This document shows positions 10,515 through 21,972 of a DNA stretch of 64,000 bases, one piece after another. Positions within the stretch are counted from its first letter, which is position 1. Every line of letters begins with the position of its first letter. The notes under the pieces were generated by a model, which saw only the letters and a list, made by a program, of their open reading frames with translations, ran no database searches and was not told where the DNA came from. The translations under genes and the position numbers were made by a program. Source of the DNA: Punica granatum (lineage: Eukaryota; Streptophyta; Magnoliopsida; Myrtales; Lythraceae); contig NC_045132.1 of assembly GCF_007655135.1 (NCBI RefSeq), positions 21,198,354 through 21,262,353 of the forward strand. Reading direction: 5' to 3'.

Positions 10515-12673
10515 TCATTCCCGCTTCGGGGGGATTTTCGATATCTCTACTAGGACTCTGTGCAGAGCCTGAGGCTTCGAGAAGAACGGAGAATGATCGG
10601 AGCCTTTGAGACGGAAAACCTTCTCTGGTGGATTCGTCTCGGTCATGTACTCTTGAAACGACACAGGGATCGCGCAATCCTCCTGAGTCTCGACGTAGAA
10701 CCGGCGAACAGATCCATAGTTTGCTTCTGAGAGCGAGAGTTTCTCAAGAACTGGTCCAAAAGGGATCGGCCTCATTGACACCGACGTCAAAGCATAATCC
10801 TACAATAACAAAAGACCATTACAGATCATTACGGTTTTCAGCACTTCCCGATCATTAGGAGTTGATCTCCATGGAGTCGAGCTAATTACCTTTGCAGGAC
10901 TTTGGTTGAACAGCAAGTCTTTCAGCAGGGCTTTGTCGTGATCAATGGCAGTCGGCGCCTGACCCTTCCCATTTCCATACAGGAACACCTGCGCCCGTCT
11001 CATTAGATCGCTCGGGCCTTCCTGCAAATAATCAGGAATGAAGATTGGATTACTAAGAAAACAGACCAGCAGCTAGGCGAATTCCGAGTTCGGGATAATA
11101 TCAGAGATACGTTACCTGATGTGAAAAAATATCGAGAACACCCTGGCCATTCTTCGGCATTGATGCTGCAACAAAGATGGCTTTCGCAATCTTTGATGGG
11201 TAGAGTTCCATCACGGAGGAGACGCAAGCTCCCCCAAAATCATGTCCCACTAGGATCACCTGCAAGATGTTAATGAGCCGTGCCATTCAGTAATGAAAGA
11301 TGAAAGATTCCTCAGGTTCATTATCGTCCCCGAGGACTGTAAGGATTTCCAAAACCGGGACGGGCCCCAGCCGATCCATTCGATTCTGATAGATATGATA
11401 GGATATCACTTTCGGTTAATGGAGTAGAACTCCAAGAAATATTTCATAACTACGATGGTTTAAGTTTGCCTAATAATTTCCTCGAGAACAAGAGAGTTAT
11501 AGATAGAGAGAGTGAAGGTGCAGACCTTCTCCTTGTCTCCGAGCTTGTCGAGGATGTCGACTAGCGGCTTTACGTACTGTTCCATGGTCTGCACAGAGTT
11601 TGGGTCCGAGGGATGGACTCCGGAACCGGTTAAGTCCACGGCATCAACCCTAAACATGGCCTCGCTCAAGAGAGTCATGGTCTTGTACCAGCACCACGCC
11701 CCGAACCCGCCTCCATGGACCAGAACAAAGTGCCTGGTCTCAACCTCATCAATCTCCACAGCCTAATCAATCACGTTAATTTAAAACATCAAAGAAGAAA
11801 AATACTATGCAAATCTTTTATCCATACAATTTTTTAGGTGTGACCGTGTTTGGGTTGGCCGGCTAGTGCTGACTCTTGTTAGTCAAATTTAGCCAGACAT
11901 TCTATATGGACTGCTGCTATATTTCAAATATTTTTATTTTTTTACATAAATTATTATTATGAAACGAGGTAGATATAATAATGCATGCCAATGATATCAT
12001 TCCCAATCTAATTCATGTGCACGTATATGTCTTAAGCCGGCGGCGTTCAGTCAAAGATGTCACATCCACTTAAGAAAATGTAAGCATGCTGCCCGATCTT
12101 CTTTGAATGCCGATGATGCCGATGATGATGACGACGATGATGAACATACGCTATATCTGCCGGCTAACAACTCGCCATGGATGGAGAAGTAATTGTATTT
12201 CACGAATCGAGTTTTAGTGATGAGTTCAAAAACAGAATTTAAACATGAACACTTCAAACCAGTAGAGTGCGAGCGGAAGGGAAGCAAATTTGGACCTGTT
12301 TCGCCTGCTGATCAGGTTTTCTTGGGATAAGGGTGGCGGAACTATCGGAGCTCGAAGCCTGCCTAGCTGTCGAGCTTCTAGTCAAGCTCTGCTTATGGAT
12401 ACCGCTCTTCGCAGGAGAAGGATACACGACCGAATTGGAGCAATTGAGGGGAAGACGATCCGTCAAGCTACCGTTATTCCTCTGGTGGTACTGCTTTAAC
12501 AGCAAGACCGCCGCAAGTGCCTGTTCATGGACCACCGCGTCCTGCTCCTCCTTATAGCTCTTACGGGCCTTCTTTGATGTAGAACGAGAAAACAAGCTGC
12601 TCCCGTAGTCGGCTTGTGATCTCCTTGTGGTCGTGATCTCCTTAGGGGCGAAGCATGCTATCGCGTTCCCCAT
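10515..12673 (-). CDS. MES11: MES11-type putative methylesterase (alpha/beta hydrolase)
   Basis: Five exons, all in phase 0: 12673-12296, 11762-11526, 11259-11116, 11021-10890 and 10799-10515, giving 391 residues, close to Arabidopsis MES11 (about 390). The hydrolase core starts near residue 134 with FVLVHGGGFGAWCWYK. The family triad would be Ser-Asp-His; here D338 (QEDCAIP) and H366 (GSDHSPFF) are present, but the nucleophile elbow reads GHDFGG, with Asp212 where Ser is normal. This substitution is typical of the MES11 clade as I recall it and makes classical esterase activity doubtful. The first exon encodes a Ser/Lys-rich extension often called a chloroplast transit peptide, yet it starts MGNAIAC, which also fits N-myristoylation at Gly2 with a nearby acylatable Cys. 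A broken copy lies downstream at 8.0-8.7 kb. Confidence 0.9.
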
Positions 12674-12782
12674 CTGTAGCTCAGATCGAGCCGAGAAGAC
12701 TTCTCAGTAAGTCTTGTCTGTGCAAAATTCTGGAACGAGAACCGAAGAGATGGAGAGGGAGTGAATCTATGTATGTGTGTGA

Positions 12783-12786
<4 letters not shown>

Positions 12787-12814
<28 letters not shown>
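12787..12814. repeat. (AC)n microsatellite
   Basis: Fourteen AC dinucleotides just upstream of the methylesterase start codon, in its probable 5' leader or promoter. Likely polymorphic. Confidence 0.9.
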
Positions 12815-12819
<5 letters not shown>

Positions 12820-14198
12820 TGCAAGATATTGGATTTCTGCCCGACAAACAGGTCGATTCTGTGCAGTTTCGGGGGATAATGAAATTTTAATCTGCTGACT
12901 TGAATATTATTAAAAGGCACAGCACAAGAAAGACGACCTTAAATCCGTTTTTTTATGTCGCTCGGTTTGAAAATGGCAGCATTATTGTAAGACTTATAGG
13001 GAGCTTGAAAAGGACAGGCAATTGGACTAGTCAGAAGAGACCTTCCATGAAACAGTTGCCTCTAATATTATCATAAGTGGATCGGCATCGGCCGCGGGCA
13101 GCAGAGGATTAATAACAGATGCACTTATCAGTTAGATTCGATTCCATTTCGTAGATCGACAGCATGTCACTTCTCCAGAACCAGTGGACAGCAATCGACC
13201 GATCTCTAGAAGTTTCCCGTCTTTAACCGGGACGAGAATTTGTTGCCCTCAAAGGCGAAACTATTCAACTATTGTCACGAAGGGTATACAAAGGATACTC
13301 ATATCTTGCATGTCACGTGTAGTAAAGCATACTTCCTTTGGATAGCTATTCAATAATCACTTCCAATATAATTATAACAGATGCAGGATGGGCTTCAAGC
13401 TCCTCGTCATGGTCCAGTCCTTCTCGATTTGATGAACTGTAACACTTGCATTTCCGCTTCAACACGACCTACTACTTATCCTGTAGAAATATATAGAAGT
13501 TCTCGGGGGGAGGGTAAACTAACTGAAGCTGCAAATTCTTCGGCTCTCATTTGATGGGATCGATCTTAAATAAGATGGAGCTCTTCACATTCATTGTTTA
13601 GACAACCCAAAAGTGAGCTTTTGATTCCCACTGCAGGTGCTGCTCGAAAAATTCCAATTGTCACGTTCTCCCAATTCTCCTACCAATAAGTTTCCAGCCA
13701 ACTGTTACCCGAAGACTCCTCGTCACAAATTCATTTCTCCAGGCATTGCATTAATCAGATTTACCACTCTTTTTGAAGATAATCAGTTGAGATTTGACGG
13801 ATGACAAGAATTTCCATCACAGTGCCTCTGGGTAGGAAACGGATCAATACACTGAACATGAAGAACCGTCACCAAGTTAAAACCACACGAAGTATTCCAA
13901 AAGATTAAAAAAAGAGAGCGGCAAGTTCATAACAAATCAGTGACCAGTAAACTTAAGGTCGCAGCAGAAAGAGAACTTCCTAACTGTGATATATACTGAA
14001 GAAAAAATATCAATTTTACTTCATCTGCTCAGCAGAATTAGAGTGAGATTTCAATCAGCAGAACCAACACATGCTAATTTCCCCATGGTAACAGGAAATC
14101 CATAAACCAAAACAAATGATTAAGCTTATAGGAAAAAATAACATTTTCAGTAAATTGTATGAGAATCTAAGAAGTAATCATGTACCTGTCCCAAGGCT
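12815..14198. other. Intergenic region between MES11-like and DEAH10-like genes
   Basis: No coding exon is supported. The left part is the promoter of the methylesterase gene (minus strand). The right part, about 13,850-14,198, is probably the 3' untranslated region of the helicase gene. Confidence 0.5.
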
Positions 14199-17100
14199 TT
14201 ACTTCGCCATTGCATAAAACTGCGGAGCCAGCTCAGTCAGCCACAAGTAATCAATTATACTCACACTGCGGATATACTTTTGACTTGTTTGGACCAACTC
14301 ATTGAAAATTACACAGTCAGCTTTTGTCTGGTTTAATACAGAAGATGGGTGGATTCGCACCGCCTGCCCGCTTGCCAAGGCCCTGTTTTTCCAGTGCAAA
14401 TGTTTAGGGGGCTTCGAGACACTTTTTCTTTACTCTTTTGTCCTGCCCGTTTAGTGAATGAGGGCACAGAAATAAGTGAATAGCTGATAGGTACCTGTAT
14501 GCACCTTCAGGCTGCCTCAGAGCCGCATTCAGGAAAAAGGAGGCTGCCAGGCATCTGCGGAACTGAAGCAAGTCATCTCCACATGAAGCAAAATGAAGAC
14601 CCATTTGCTCTGCGTGCCCTCGAATCTGCCTGGAAGAAAGTGAAATAGAAACCAAATAGAGTAGTTCAAAGACGCTTCCTGAGTGCAATAGGAGAAATGG
14701 AACCAACAGATTTTCTCTTTTTATGCCTCCCCTACGCAGATAAGAAATGTACTATCAGTAAACAAAATACAACAAATGACCATTCCAAACCTGTAAGTGT
14801 CACGGGCATGCCGGAGAGAACGGCTATTGATAAAATTTTCCTTGCACCATTTTCTTAGAATTTTGTCATCCTTATCCTTGCTAGTTACTGTTTTCCTCTT
14901 CTCCAAGAACTCATCTGCTGCTCGAAATACATTGATCAAAGTGACGTGATCACCCTCTGGGCTAGCAAAGCATTTCATCGCAGTTTTTGCCTAAAAGTAA
15001 GAGCAGAAAAACCATGCCCTTTTTTACTTACAGTACCAAAAAAATTGCACCATGCAACCAGTAGGAAATAGAAGTTCAATGATAATTGCAGGTAAAAGCG
15101 ATATTTTACCATTTAAGAACTTAAAACAGGATATAAAACCATACTACTCATTAGGCTGGAATGAAGTGGCGTACCTCTTCTGACTTTTCCCGAGGACTAT
15201 AAAATATTGACTCTGCTGAGAGCATTGCAACGGTAATCAGCATCTCTTCCAAGCAATTGAAACTACTAGCTTGGACAATTGCTTTCGAGTAAATGGGATC
15301 TAATGGTAGCCGCGCCATTTGGTGCCCCACAGGATTAGAGAGTTTACATTCATCCGTTAAAGCTCCCAGCAAAAACAATTGCTCCAAAGATTTCACAATA
15401 GCTATCCTGTTTAAAAGTTCATAAGATGATTACACATTAAAATCAATTTATGCCTGAAACATACATGACAATGCACAGGTTATGAAAATTTTGAAATATA
15501 GCAAAGCATTAAAACAAATCCTACCCACTGAAAAGTACCTGGATGGCTTTTCAATAAAGTCAAACCCAGGAACATCATCCACACCCAAAGCTATGAGCTG
15601 CAGAATGACATTAGAGAGATTGCATCTCTTTATCTCTGGTTTTGTCGAGTCCTCCAGTTTCTCGAATTCACTCTCTGGGTAGAGGCGGAAGCATTTACCA
15701 GGGGCTTCCCGTCCCGCGCGACCACTGCATACAAAATGTTATAATTGATTAGAAATGTCCTGTCTGCATTTCGGAAATCCAGGATCTTTGAATAATGTAA
15801 AGACCGAGATACTTCAAAACAAATCTAAAAATATGAAGCAAGTTTACCTTCTTTGAAGAGCCTGTGCTTTAGAGGTTGGAATAACTATCAATGATTCCAT
15901 TCCCTTGTTGGGATCATAAGATCGTGCTTTCACAAATCCAGGGTCTATAACATACTTGATCCCAGGAATTGTTACTGATGTTTCAGCTATATTTGTTGCC
16001 AGAATCACCTGAAACATACAATCACAACTTTTTATTAATAGTAGCACTATTTTCTATATCAACCATAATAAGAAAATTCAAGAATACAACATATGAAACA
16101 CGTATATCAAAGTCAGATAGAACAAAAGATCATCAGGCCACTCTATCAAAATGTTATTTCATCAAAATAATACTACTTGTCTCATTGCACTATTATGTCA
16201 TCACAGAAATTTATCTTGTTAGAGCTAACAACATGACAAAATTCTTAGAATGTAATGCTAAATGGCTCCTACGAAGTTGATAATCTTTCTCAATATTCTT
16301 TTTCAGCCAATTCCTGCAAGAGGGAGCAATAAAGACAGGTGTTAACACATGCATTTTTTTCAATGTGAACCCTGGTATTTGAAAGCCCAATTGGGCCCCG
16401 ACTAATCCAGTCAAGCCGGGTTGGCCCATTAAGGGATAAAGCTGGTGTAACACATGCATTTCAGAAGAGGCCATATGCACCATCAAGCTACCTTACGAAA
16501 TCCAGCTGGAGTTGGTGCAAACACACGCATCTGCTGTTCGGAAGGAAGAGACGAAAAAATAGGATAAGTCACAATATTCCGCTTCCCTTCAGGCAATTGC
16601 CGGAGCTGTTCATGAACAGTTCTTTCAACAGATTCAATTTCCTCTTGTCCAGTCAAAAATACAAGGATATCACCAGGACCCTCATTCAGATGTACCTGAA
16701 AATGCAAAATACTATACGTGGATAAGTATAGAAAGGCAATGACAGTCCCAAATACTCAAGAGTCAACTTGATCAGTCAAGCAGAATGAACTTAATAAAGC
16801 AACATCCAATTAAGGAATATGATAACACCAGCAGATTCTATCATAAAAGCATGAAAAAGTTAGCATCTAACCCAATGATCGACTAACACTAAACTGAAAC
16901 TCAACTTCATCATAGCATACCAAGGACTTCAAAACAAGTTTGCATAAACTAAAGTTATCCATGGAATTTAACATTGAAACACCAACCTGGAATATAGTGA
17001 CCAAGACTGATTCTAAATAATCAGACTGAGGATGAGCTGTATATAATATCTCAACAGGATATTGCCGGCCCTGGACATGAACAGCTTTAGCACCACCAAG

Positions 17101-18751
17101 GTATTCAGAGAAAATGCGTGCATCTAAGCTAGCAGACATGATAATTAGCTTCAATGGAGGAAGCTTTCTGCCTTGGAAGGGCTTAAAGATGCTCGATTGT
17201 GCACCTTCCTCGTTGTTAGAATTTGGATTCTTATTTTTACTCTCTCTCCCATTTATAGATCTCAACCTTGTCTTTTGGACATCTTTCAGCAAACCCAGCA
17301 GCACATCAGTGGGGACAGTTCTCTCATGGGCTTCATCAATAATGAGGACAGAATACCGGGAAAGATATGGATCCAACAATGCTTCACTGCAGGTGCGACA
17401 TAAGATACATAAGGAATGCAATCAAGAGCCATAATTAATTAATTATACGATCACATTTAACATTAGTTACATGCACAACTTCCAAACTACCCCTCCTCTT
17501 GAGAGTTGCATCCATCATCACCTGTGCCCTATAAAAGTCTCTGGTTTATCCAGATTATCTCACTACCTTATTGGTGGATAACAAAGCTTGAACTTGGAAA
17601 ATATAAAGCGAACGTTTTATCCATATTTATCAGGTATACCATTGATCTGATGTGGAATCTGTGCAACCGAGTTCAAATCACTGCAAACAGCTTACTTCAC
17701 AACATGAGTGCCTTCTCATTCATAGACCCAAACTTTCATTCTTGTTTAAAGATTATAGGAAAAATTCACATCTCATTCAAAATAATAAACTAAAACATTC
17801 TAGTGTTTGGAGAGGAAGGTGCTGAATCTATACCGGAGAAGCAACCCATCTGTCATGTACTTGATCCTTGTCGAACCAGTAGTCATGTCATCAAATCTAA
17901 TAGAATATCCAACCTTCTGACCCAATTCAACCCCGCATTCCTCAGCCACCCGTCCGGCGACTGTGACAGCTGCAACTCGCCGTGGTTGAGTAATCCCAAT
18001 GGTCTTCCCATCACGGCAAAACCCAGCATCAAATAGAAATTGCGGTAACTCTACATTCATAGAAGAACTCAGAAAACCAAATAGGAATACGCCCAAATTA
18101 TTGCCTTTGATTAGAAACAACAATTGCGAGTTAGGAATCTTACGAGTGGTTTTTCCACTTCCAGTTTCGCCAACAACTATCAGTGTGTCATTGTTCTTCA
18201 CCTCCTCAACTAGTCTCCTCTCCACTGGAAAGTAAAAAAAACCAAAAACCCAGGTTAATGCATAAAAATCCAAAGGAATTATTATCCAAAAAAAGCACAT
18301 AAAATCAAAACAAATAACTAGAGTAACGGGACATTACCCGAAGCGATCGGGAGTGACCTCCTCTGTTGGGAAATTTTCTGCCTCCTACATTACAATCAAA
18401 CAACACATCAATCAATATCCGCTTTTCGACCAAACTTGGTCGCTTGGGTATAGTCAACAAACTAGAAAGTCCTCATTTTTCTATATCCAGCATAGTTTTC
18501 TGACTGTTTCTTGTCCTTCTCGAGATCCAAAGGAGAAGAAAAGCCGTATCTTCGCATTCAATCATTATCCATCGAACAAATAAAATGACTAAATTCACAG
18601 TATTCCTTCGAGCAAAAAAAGAGAAAAATTTCACAGTATTCCACTTGGGTACTCTAATAACATTAGCAGGAAGATTTTGGTTGGTGAAGGAGCATGGAAT
18701 CGGACCTTGCAAAGGAGTTTGCTTTTGGGTTGTTGCTGGAGGAGAAGCCAT
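14199..18751 (-). CDS. DEAH-box ATP-dependent RNA helicase, DEAH10 type
   Basis: Twelve exons: 18751-18645, 18384-18338, 18224-18144, 18050-17834, 17386-16987, 16695-16492, 16008-15848, 15724-15539, 15406-15175, 14990-14791, 14629-14495 and 14382-14199. The phases close to 717 residues, against about 700 in the Arabidopsis DEAH10 protein. Seen motifs: I (GETGSGKT, residues 70-77), II (DEAH, 168-171), III (SAS), IV-V ([22 protein letters not shown]) and VI (QRSGRAGRE, near 404-412), followed by winged-helix, ratchet and OB-fold regions ending [11 protein letters not shown]. Such helicases unwind RNA or RNA-protein complexes in the nucleus, in splicing or ribosome assembly. The N-terminus is the weakest point: I chose MASPPATTQ and a donor at CCCAA/GTGGAA because it alone joins in phase to [15 protein letters not shown]; an alternative start at 18,891 in another frame is possible. 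Confidence 0.88.
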
Positions 18752-20029
18752 TCAGCTGAGGGGAGTGAGAGGAGGTCCCGGTTCCGCCTTGAGCCATAGA
18801 AGGCGACATCCGAGTTCAAGGCAACGGGGGCTGCGGGGGTAGAGCCTTTGGGTTTGCCTCTAAGCCTATGTAGCAGCTGAAAGCCCACCAAAACGCAACG
18901 TTTCGACCTTTAGTTTATACCCAGGACAGCAGACGGCGCCAAGTCCTTCCCTCCGGCGTCCGTCTGTCTGTCTTGCCCAAGCAGCACAGCACAGCACAGC
19001 CGAACAGAAAGAATCCGGGCCGGAGAGAGAGAGAGAGAGAGAGGACTATATATTATACCAGTTATTGACTCCATACATTGCACAGATTTTGTAAAAAATA
19101 TATATATTATGAGAAGTTATTAAATATTATGTTCTTTAATTATTATTATTATTATTATTTAATTCTTATACAACATATTAAATTATAATAACATTTACTA
19201 TTCTACCCCTATTTATTAGGGTATTGTCAAGTTTATATATTTTTATTAGCGTGTTGTCATGTTTATTTATACTATTATTATTGTTATTATTATCATCATC
19301 ATTATTAACATCATCGTCATCATTATTATTATTACTACTTAATTTCCATACAACATACTAAATTATAATGACATTTACCGTTCTATTCCTATTTATTATG
19401 GTGTTATCAAGTTTATTTATTTATTTATTATTACAATTACTACTACTTAATTTCTATGCAACATAATAAATTATAATGACATTTATTGTTCTACCCCTAT
19501 TTATTATGGTGTTGTCGAATTTATATAATGCATATATAGATTATATTATATATGAAAACGGAGACATGGTAACCTGATCTTACTATGCTTGAATTGTTGA
19601 ATAAAATTTTCTACTTTTCTCAATTTTTATTTTAATTTAGAAATATCTGAAATTTAATTTTACAAATAAATATAATTCATAAGATATGATGATTATCTCT
19701 CAAATATTTTTTGAAACTTAAATTCTTCAAACAAATATAATCTAACAAGATACGGTAATATAATGCAATTAGGGCGCACTAATGAAATTAGGAGTAATCA
19801 ATCTGGAACTTTCTTATACTTGCATGCATTAGTACACCCTAATTTTCTTATATAATATATATATATATATGTTTATTATGAATTTTTATTAAAGCTACAA
19901 GAATAGGAATTTTCCATAAATCAAACGATTAAATTCCAATGTTCATCTTTAAAAATATTTTAGTACAAATGTGAATAAAAAATATATCAAAAAAGTGCAC
20001 AAAACGGATAGTCGGCTAGTTTTTATGTA
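18752..20029. other. DEAH10 promoter region, then AT-rich repeats
   Basis: 18,750-19,020 is relatively GC-rich and holds the probable promoter and leader of the minus-strand helicase gene. 19,023-19,043 is a (GA)n tract. From 19,050 to 20,029 the DNA is AT-rich with ATT and AT runs and no gene. The Mutator-like element starts directly after it. Confidence 0.5.
19130..19520. repeat. Three diverged direct repeats with ATT microsatellites
   Basis: Three units share the order (ATT)n, ACTTAATTTC-type string, CAACATA, AAATTATAATGACATTTA, TTCTACCCCTATTTATTA, GGTGTTGTC. They begin near 19,135, 19,320 and 19,430 and are of unequal length. This is an old local amplification without coding content. Confidence 0.65.
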
Positions 20030-20467
20030 GGGAAAATGACATTATCGGTCCTATATGTTTGCCGATTTTTGACATTGAGTCATAAATGTTTCAGTTTGAA
20101 AAAACAAGTCCTATAAGTTTGGAAAAAGTGTCATTTTTGGTCCTATCCGTTACCCCCGTTAACGGAGTTGGCAACAGTGCTAACGGACTCGCCAGCTGGC
20201 TGTTAAGTGTCGACGTGGCGCTAACGGCCTGACTCCACGCGTGTGGGCGGCCCGAATTCCGGAAGACCCGGCTTGAATTTTAACCCGGCACCCAGCTTCT
20301 CCTTCGGTTCTACCCGAGTAAAATTCCCAAAATTTCAAAACCCTAATTCGTTCCTAATCATGAAATCCACCTCTCCCTCCTGAATTCGACGAAATTCCTC
20401 CTGAAATCGAATCCTGAAATCGACATCCCTCCTGAAATCGACTTCTTCCTCCCTCATGAACGCAGCT
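20030..20467 (+). repeat. Left terminal inverted repeat of the MULE
   Basis: Collinear with the reverse complement of 35566-36027, with a few substitutions and one small length difference, up to the string CATGAACGCAGCT. The outer ~240 bases are unique-looking (CCGTTAACGG, GCCAGCTGGC). The inner part has repeats of the motif TCCTGAAATCGA or TCCTGAATTCGA. It probably contains the promoter of the GRF gene. Confidence 0.92.
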
Positions 20468-20954
20468 CGTCCCCTCGGTTGAATCCAAGAAGCCTTCAGG
20501 TACTTTGGCTCCACTCTACTCGTCCTGCGCGAAGAGATACAGATTCTTCAGGTACTTTGCGGCTCCCACTTTCGCGATCGTTACTGTTTGTGTCGTACTG
20601 TGGAACTGTCTGATGTTAATGGAAATTCCGGTGCCGATCCTCCAGTCAGTCGCCCTCTTGCTCCTGTCTGTGTTTGTCTGCGTTTCAGGTTCCAGCTAGT
20701 TCTCGTGTCCCAGTCGTCTCTCTCCCGACTCAAGGACCAGCTCCTCCCGAAAAACCCTAACATCTAAATCCTTCGATTGAATCCCCTTCTGAATCCCCTT
20801 CTGAATCCTTCGATTGAATCCCCTCTTGAATCCCCTTCGATTGAATCCCATTTCCTGAACTTAATCCCCTCCTGAGTCCTCTGGGCCCTAAATCGAAGAC
20901 CAGTGTCTGTTCCCTTTGATCGAGCTTCGAACTCTGTCCCGACGCATTCCCGTC

Positions 20955-21449
20955 ATGGAATCGGTGATGAGTCGTGGAAAAGGGCAGCAAACTTCTAGAG
21001 TAAAGGCCCGAAGAGGGGAGAGTTGTGGTTCAAGGGAATCTGCCACCTTGTCTGGGAGCAGTGCAGGTGTTTGTAGATGCGGATTGCGTCTTCAACAGAA
21101 GATTTCACGGACAGCAAACAACCCAGGTAGAAGATTCGTCGGATGTCCAAGGTACCGGGATAATGGGGGGTGTGGGTATTTCAGCTGGATTGACCATCCC
21201 TTTGAAGCATCGATTTCAGAAATTGTTGCTGAAGAGGAAGTTTCCTCTTCTGAATGGGAAATGAAGTACCTGAAATTGAAGATGAAGGAATTGGAGGAGG
21301 AGTTAAAGCACCGACATAGTCGTTGTGATGTTAGGGTAGTTATTTTTGCAATTTGCATCTGTATTATGGTTGGAAATTTGTTTGGGATGTGGTTGGGCTG
21401 TAAATTATGTATTGGCAAGTATGTGTGTACTTTGTACCGAGTCATCTGA
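20955..21449 (+). CDS. GRF-type zinc-finger protein of the MULE
   Basis: Single open frame of 164 codons; I chose the ATG at 20,955 (MESVMSRGKG). Residues about 38-79 form a GRF zinc finger: CRCGLRLQQKISRTANNPGR, then RFVGCP, then CGYFSWID, with the CxCG, NPGRRF and C...CGYF hallmarks. Then come an acidic segment, a coiled coil (EWEMKYLKLKMKELEEELKH) and a C-terminal hydrophobic stretch (VVIFAICICIMVGNLFGMWLG) that could be a membrane anchor. GRF fingers bind single-stranded nucleic acid in other proteins. The gene runs inward from the left terminal repeat, convergent with the transposase, the place held by mudrB in maize MuDR. Its function in transposition is unknown; similar plant proteins are annotated only as uncharacterised At4g04775-like. 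Confidence 0.8.
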   Translation: MESVMSRGKGQQTSRVKARRGESCGSRESATLSGSSAGVCRCGLRLQQKISRTANNPGRRFVGCPRYRDNGGCGYFSWIDHPFEASISEIVAEEEVSSSEWEMKYLKLKMKELEEELKHRHSRCDVRVVIFAICICIMVGNLFGMWLGCKLCIGKYVCTLYRVI

Positions 21450-21596
21450 CTGCTAATGAAATAAAATTTCTAATTGGATATCAGTGTGATATAAGTGTTG
21501 GATATCAAGTGTTTCGCACATCTTTGGATATCAATATGAGTGTTTTTTGCATATATGATTATACGGATATCAGTTTGGAAGTGATTTGTAGTATAT

Positions 21597-21826
21597 GTAT
21601 GGTTGGATTTCGGTCTATAGGAGATGTAGTGTTGGTAAAGCTGAGGTTGTGTTGTGGTGTGCTGCATAGGAAATGTAGTCTTGGTTGTTGTCTTTGTTGT
21701 TGTCTTGTTGAATATGGTGATAGGGTGTTGGTTGTATATCTGTATGGTGAAAGGGTGCTGGTTGGATATGGTTGGATTTCGGTCTGTAGGAGATGTAGTG
21801 TTGGTTAAGCTGAGGTTGTGTTGTGG
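21597..21826 (+). repeat. Direct repeat downstream of the GRF gene
   Basis: A ~60-base unit (TGGTTGGATTTCGGTCTATA, then GGAGATGTAGTGTTGG...) occurs at 21597-21658 and again at 21767-21826 with two or three differences. Just upstream (21,475-21,580) there are several GGATATCA strings. This lies in the non-coding middle of the MULE. Confidence 0.75.
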
Positions 21827-21967
21827 TAAAGCTCAGATTTGTGTTGCCCCAGAGGTCTGTTCAAGGTAGAATGGACATTGTAGGCAATCCCTTATGATCT
21901 TTAACCAAAACTCAGTTATTCTTCATACTGCATAATTCCTGCTCTTAACGGTTAAATACCACATGAG

Positions 21968-21972
21968 GCTTA
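21968..21972. repeat. Target-site duplication GCTTA, left
   Basis: GCTTA directly precedes the left LTR and is found again directly after the right LTR at 30068-30072. A 5-base duplication is the norm for Copia integration. Confidence 0.93.

Noticed and set aside
12681..12920. Minus-strand open frame with a run of CV repeats
   Set aside because: It is the translation of the AC microsatellite.
18631..18891. Alternative N-terminus of the helicase starting MVGFQLLHRL
   Set aside because: It can be joined in phase, but the residues are unlike helicase N-termini and it needs read-through of the probable leader; the shorter start was preferred.
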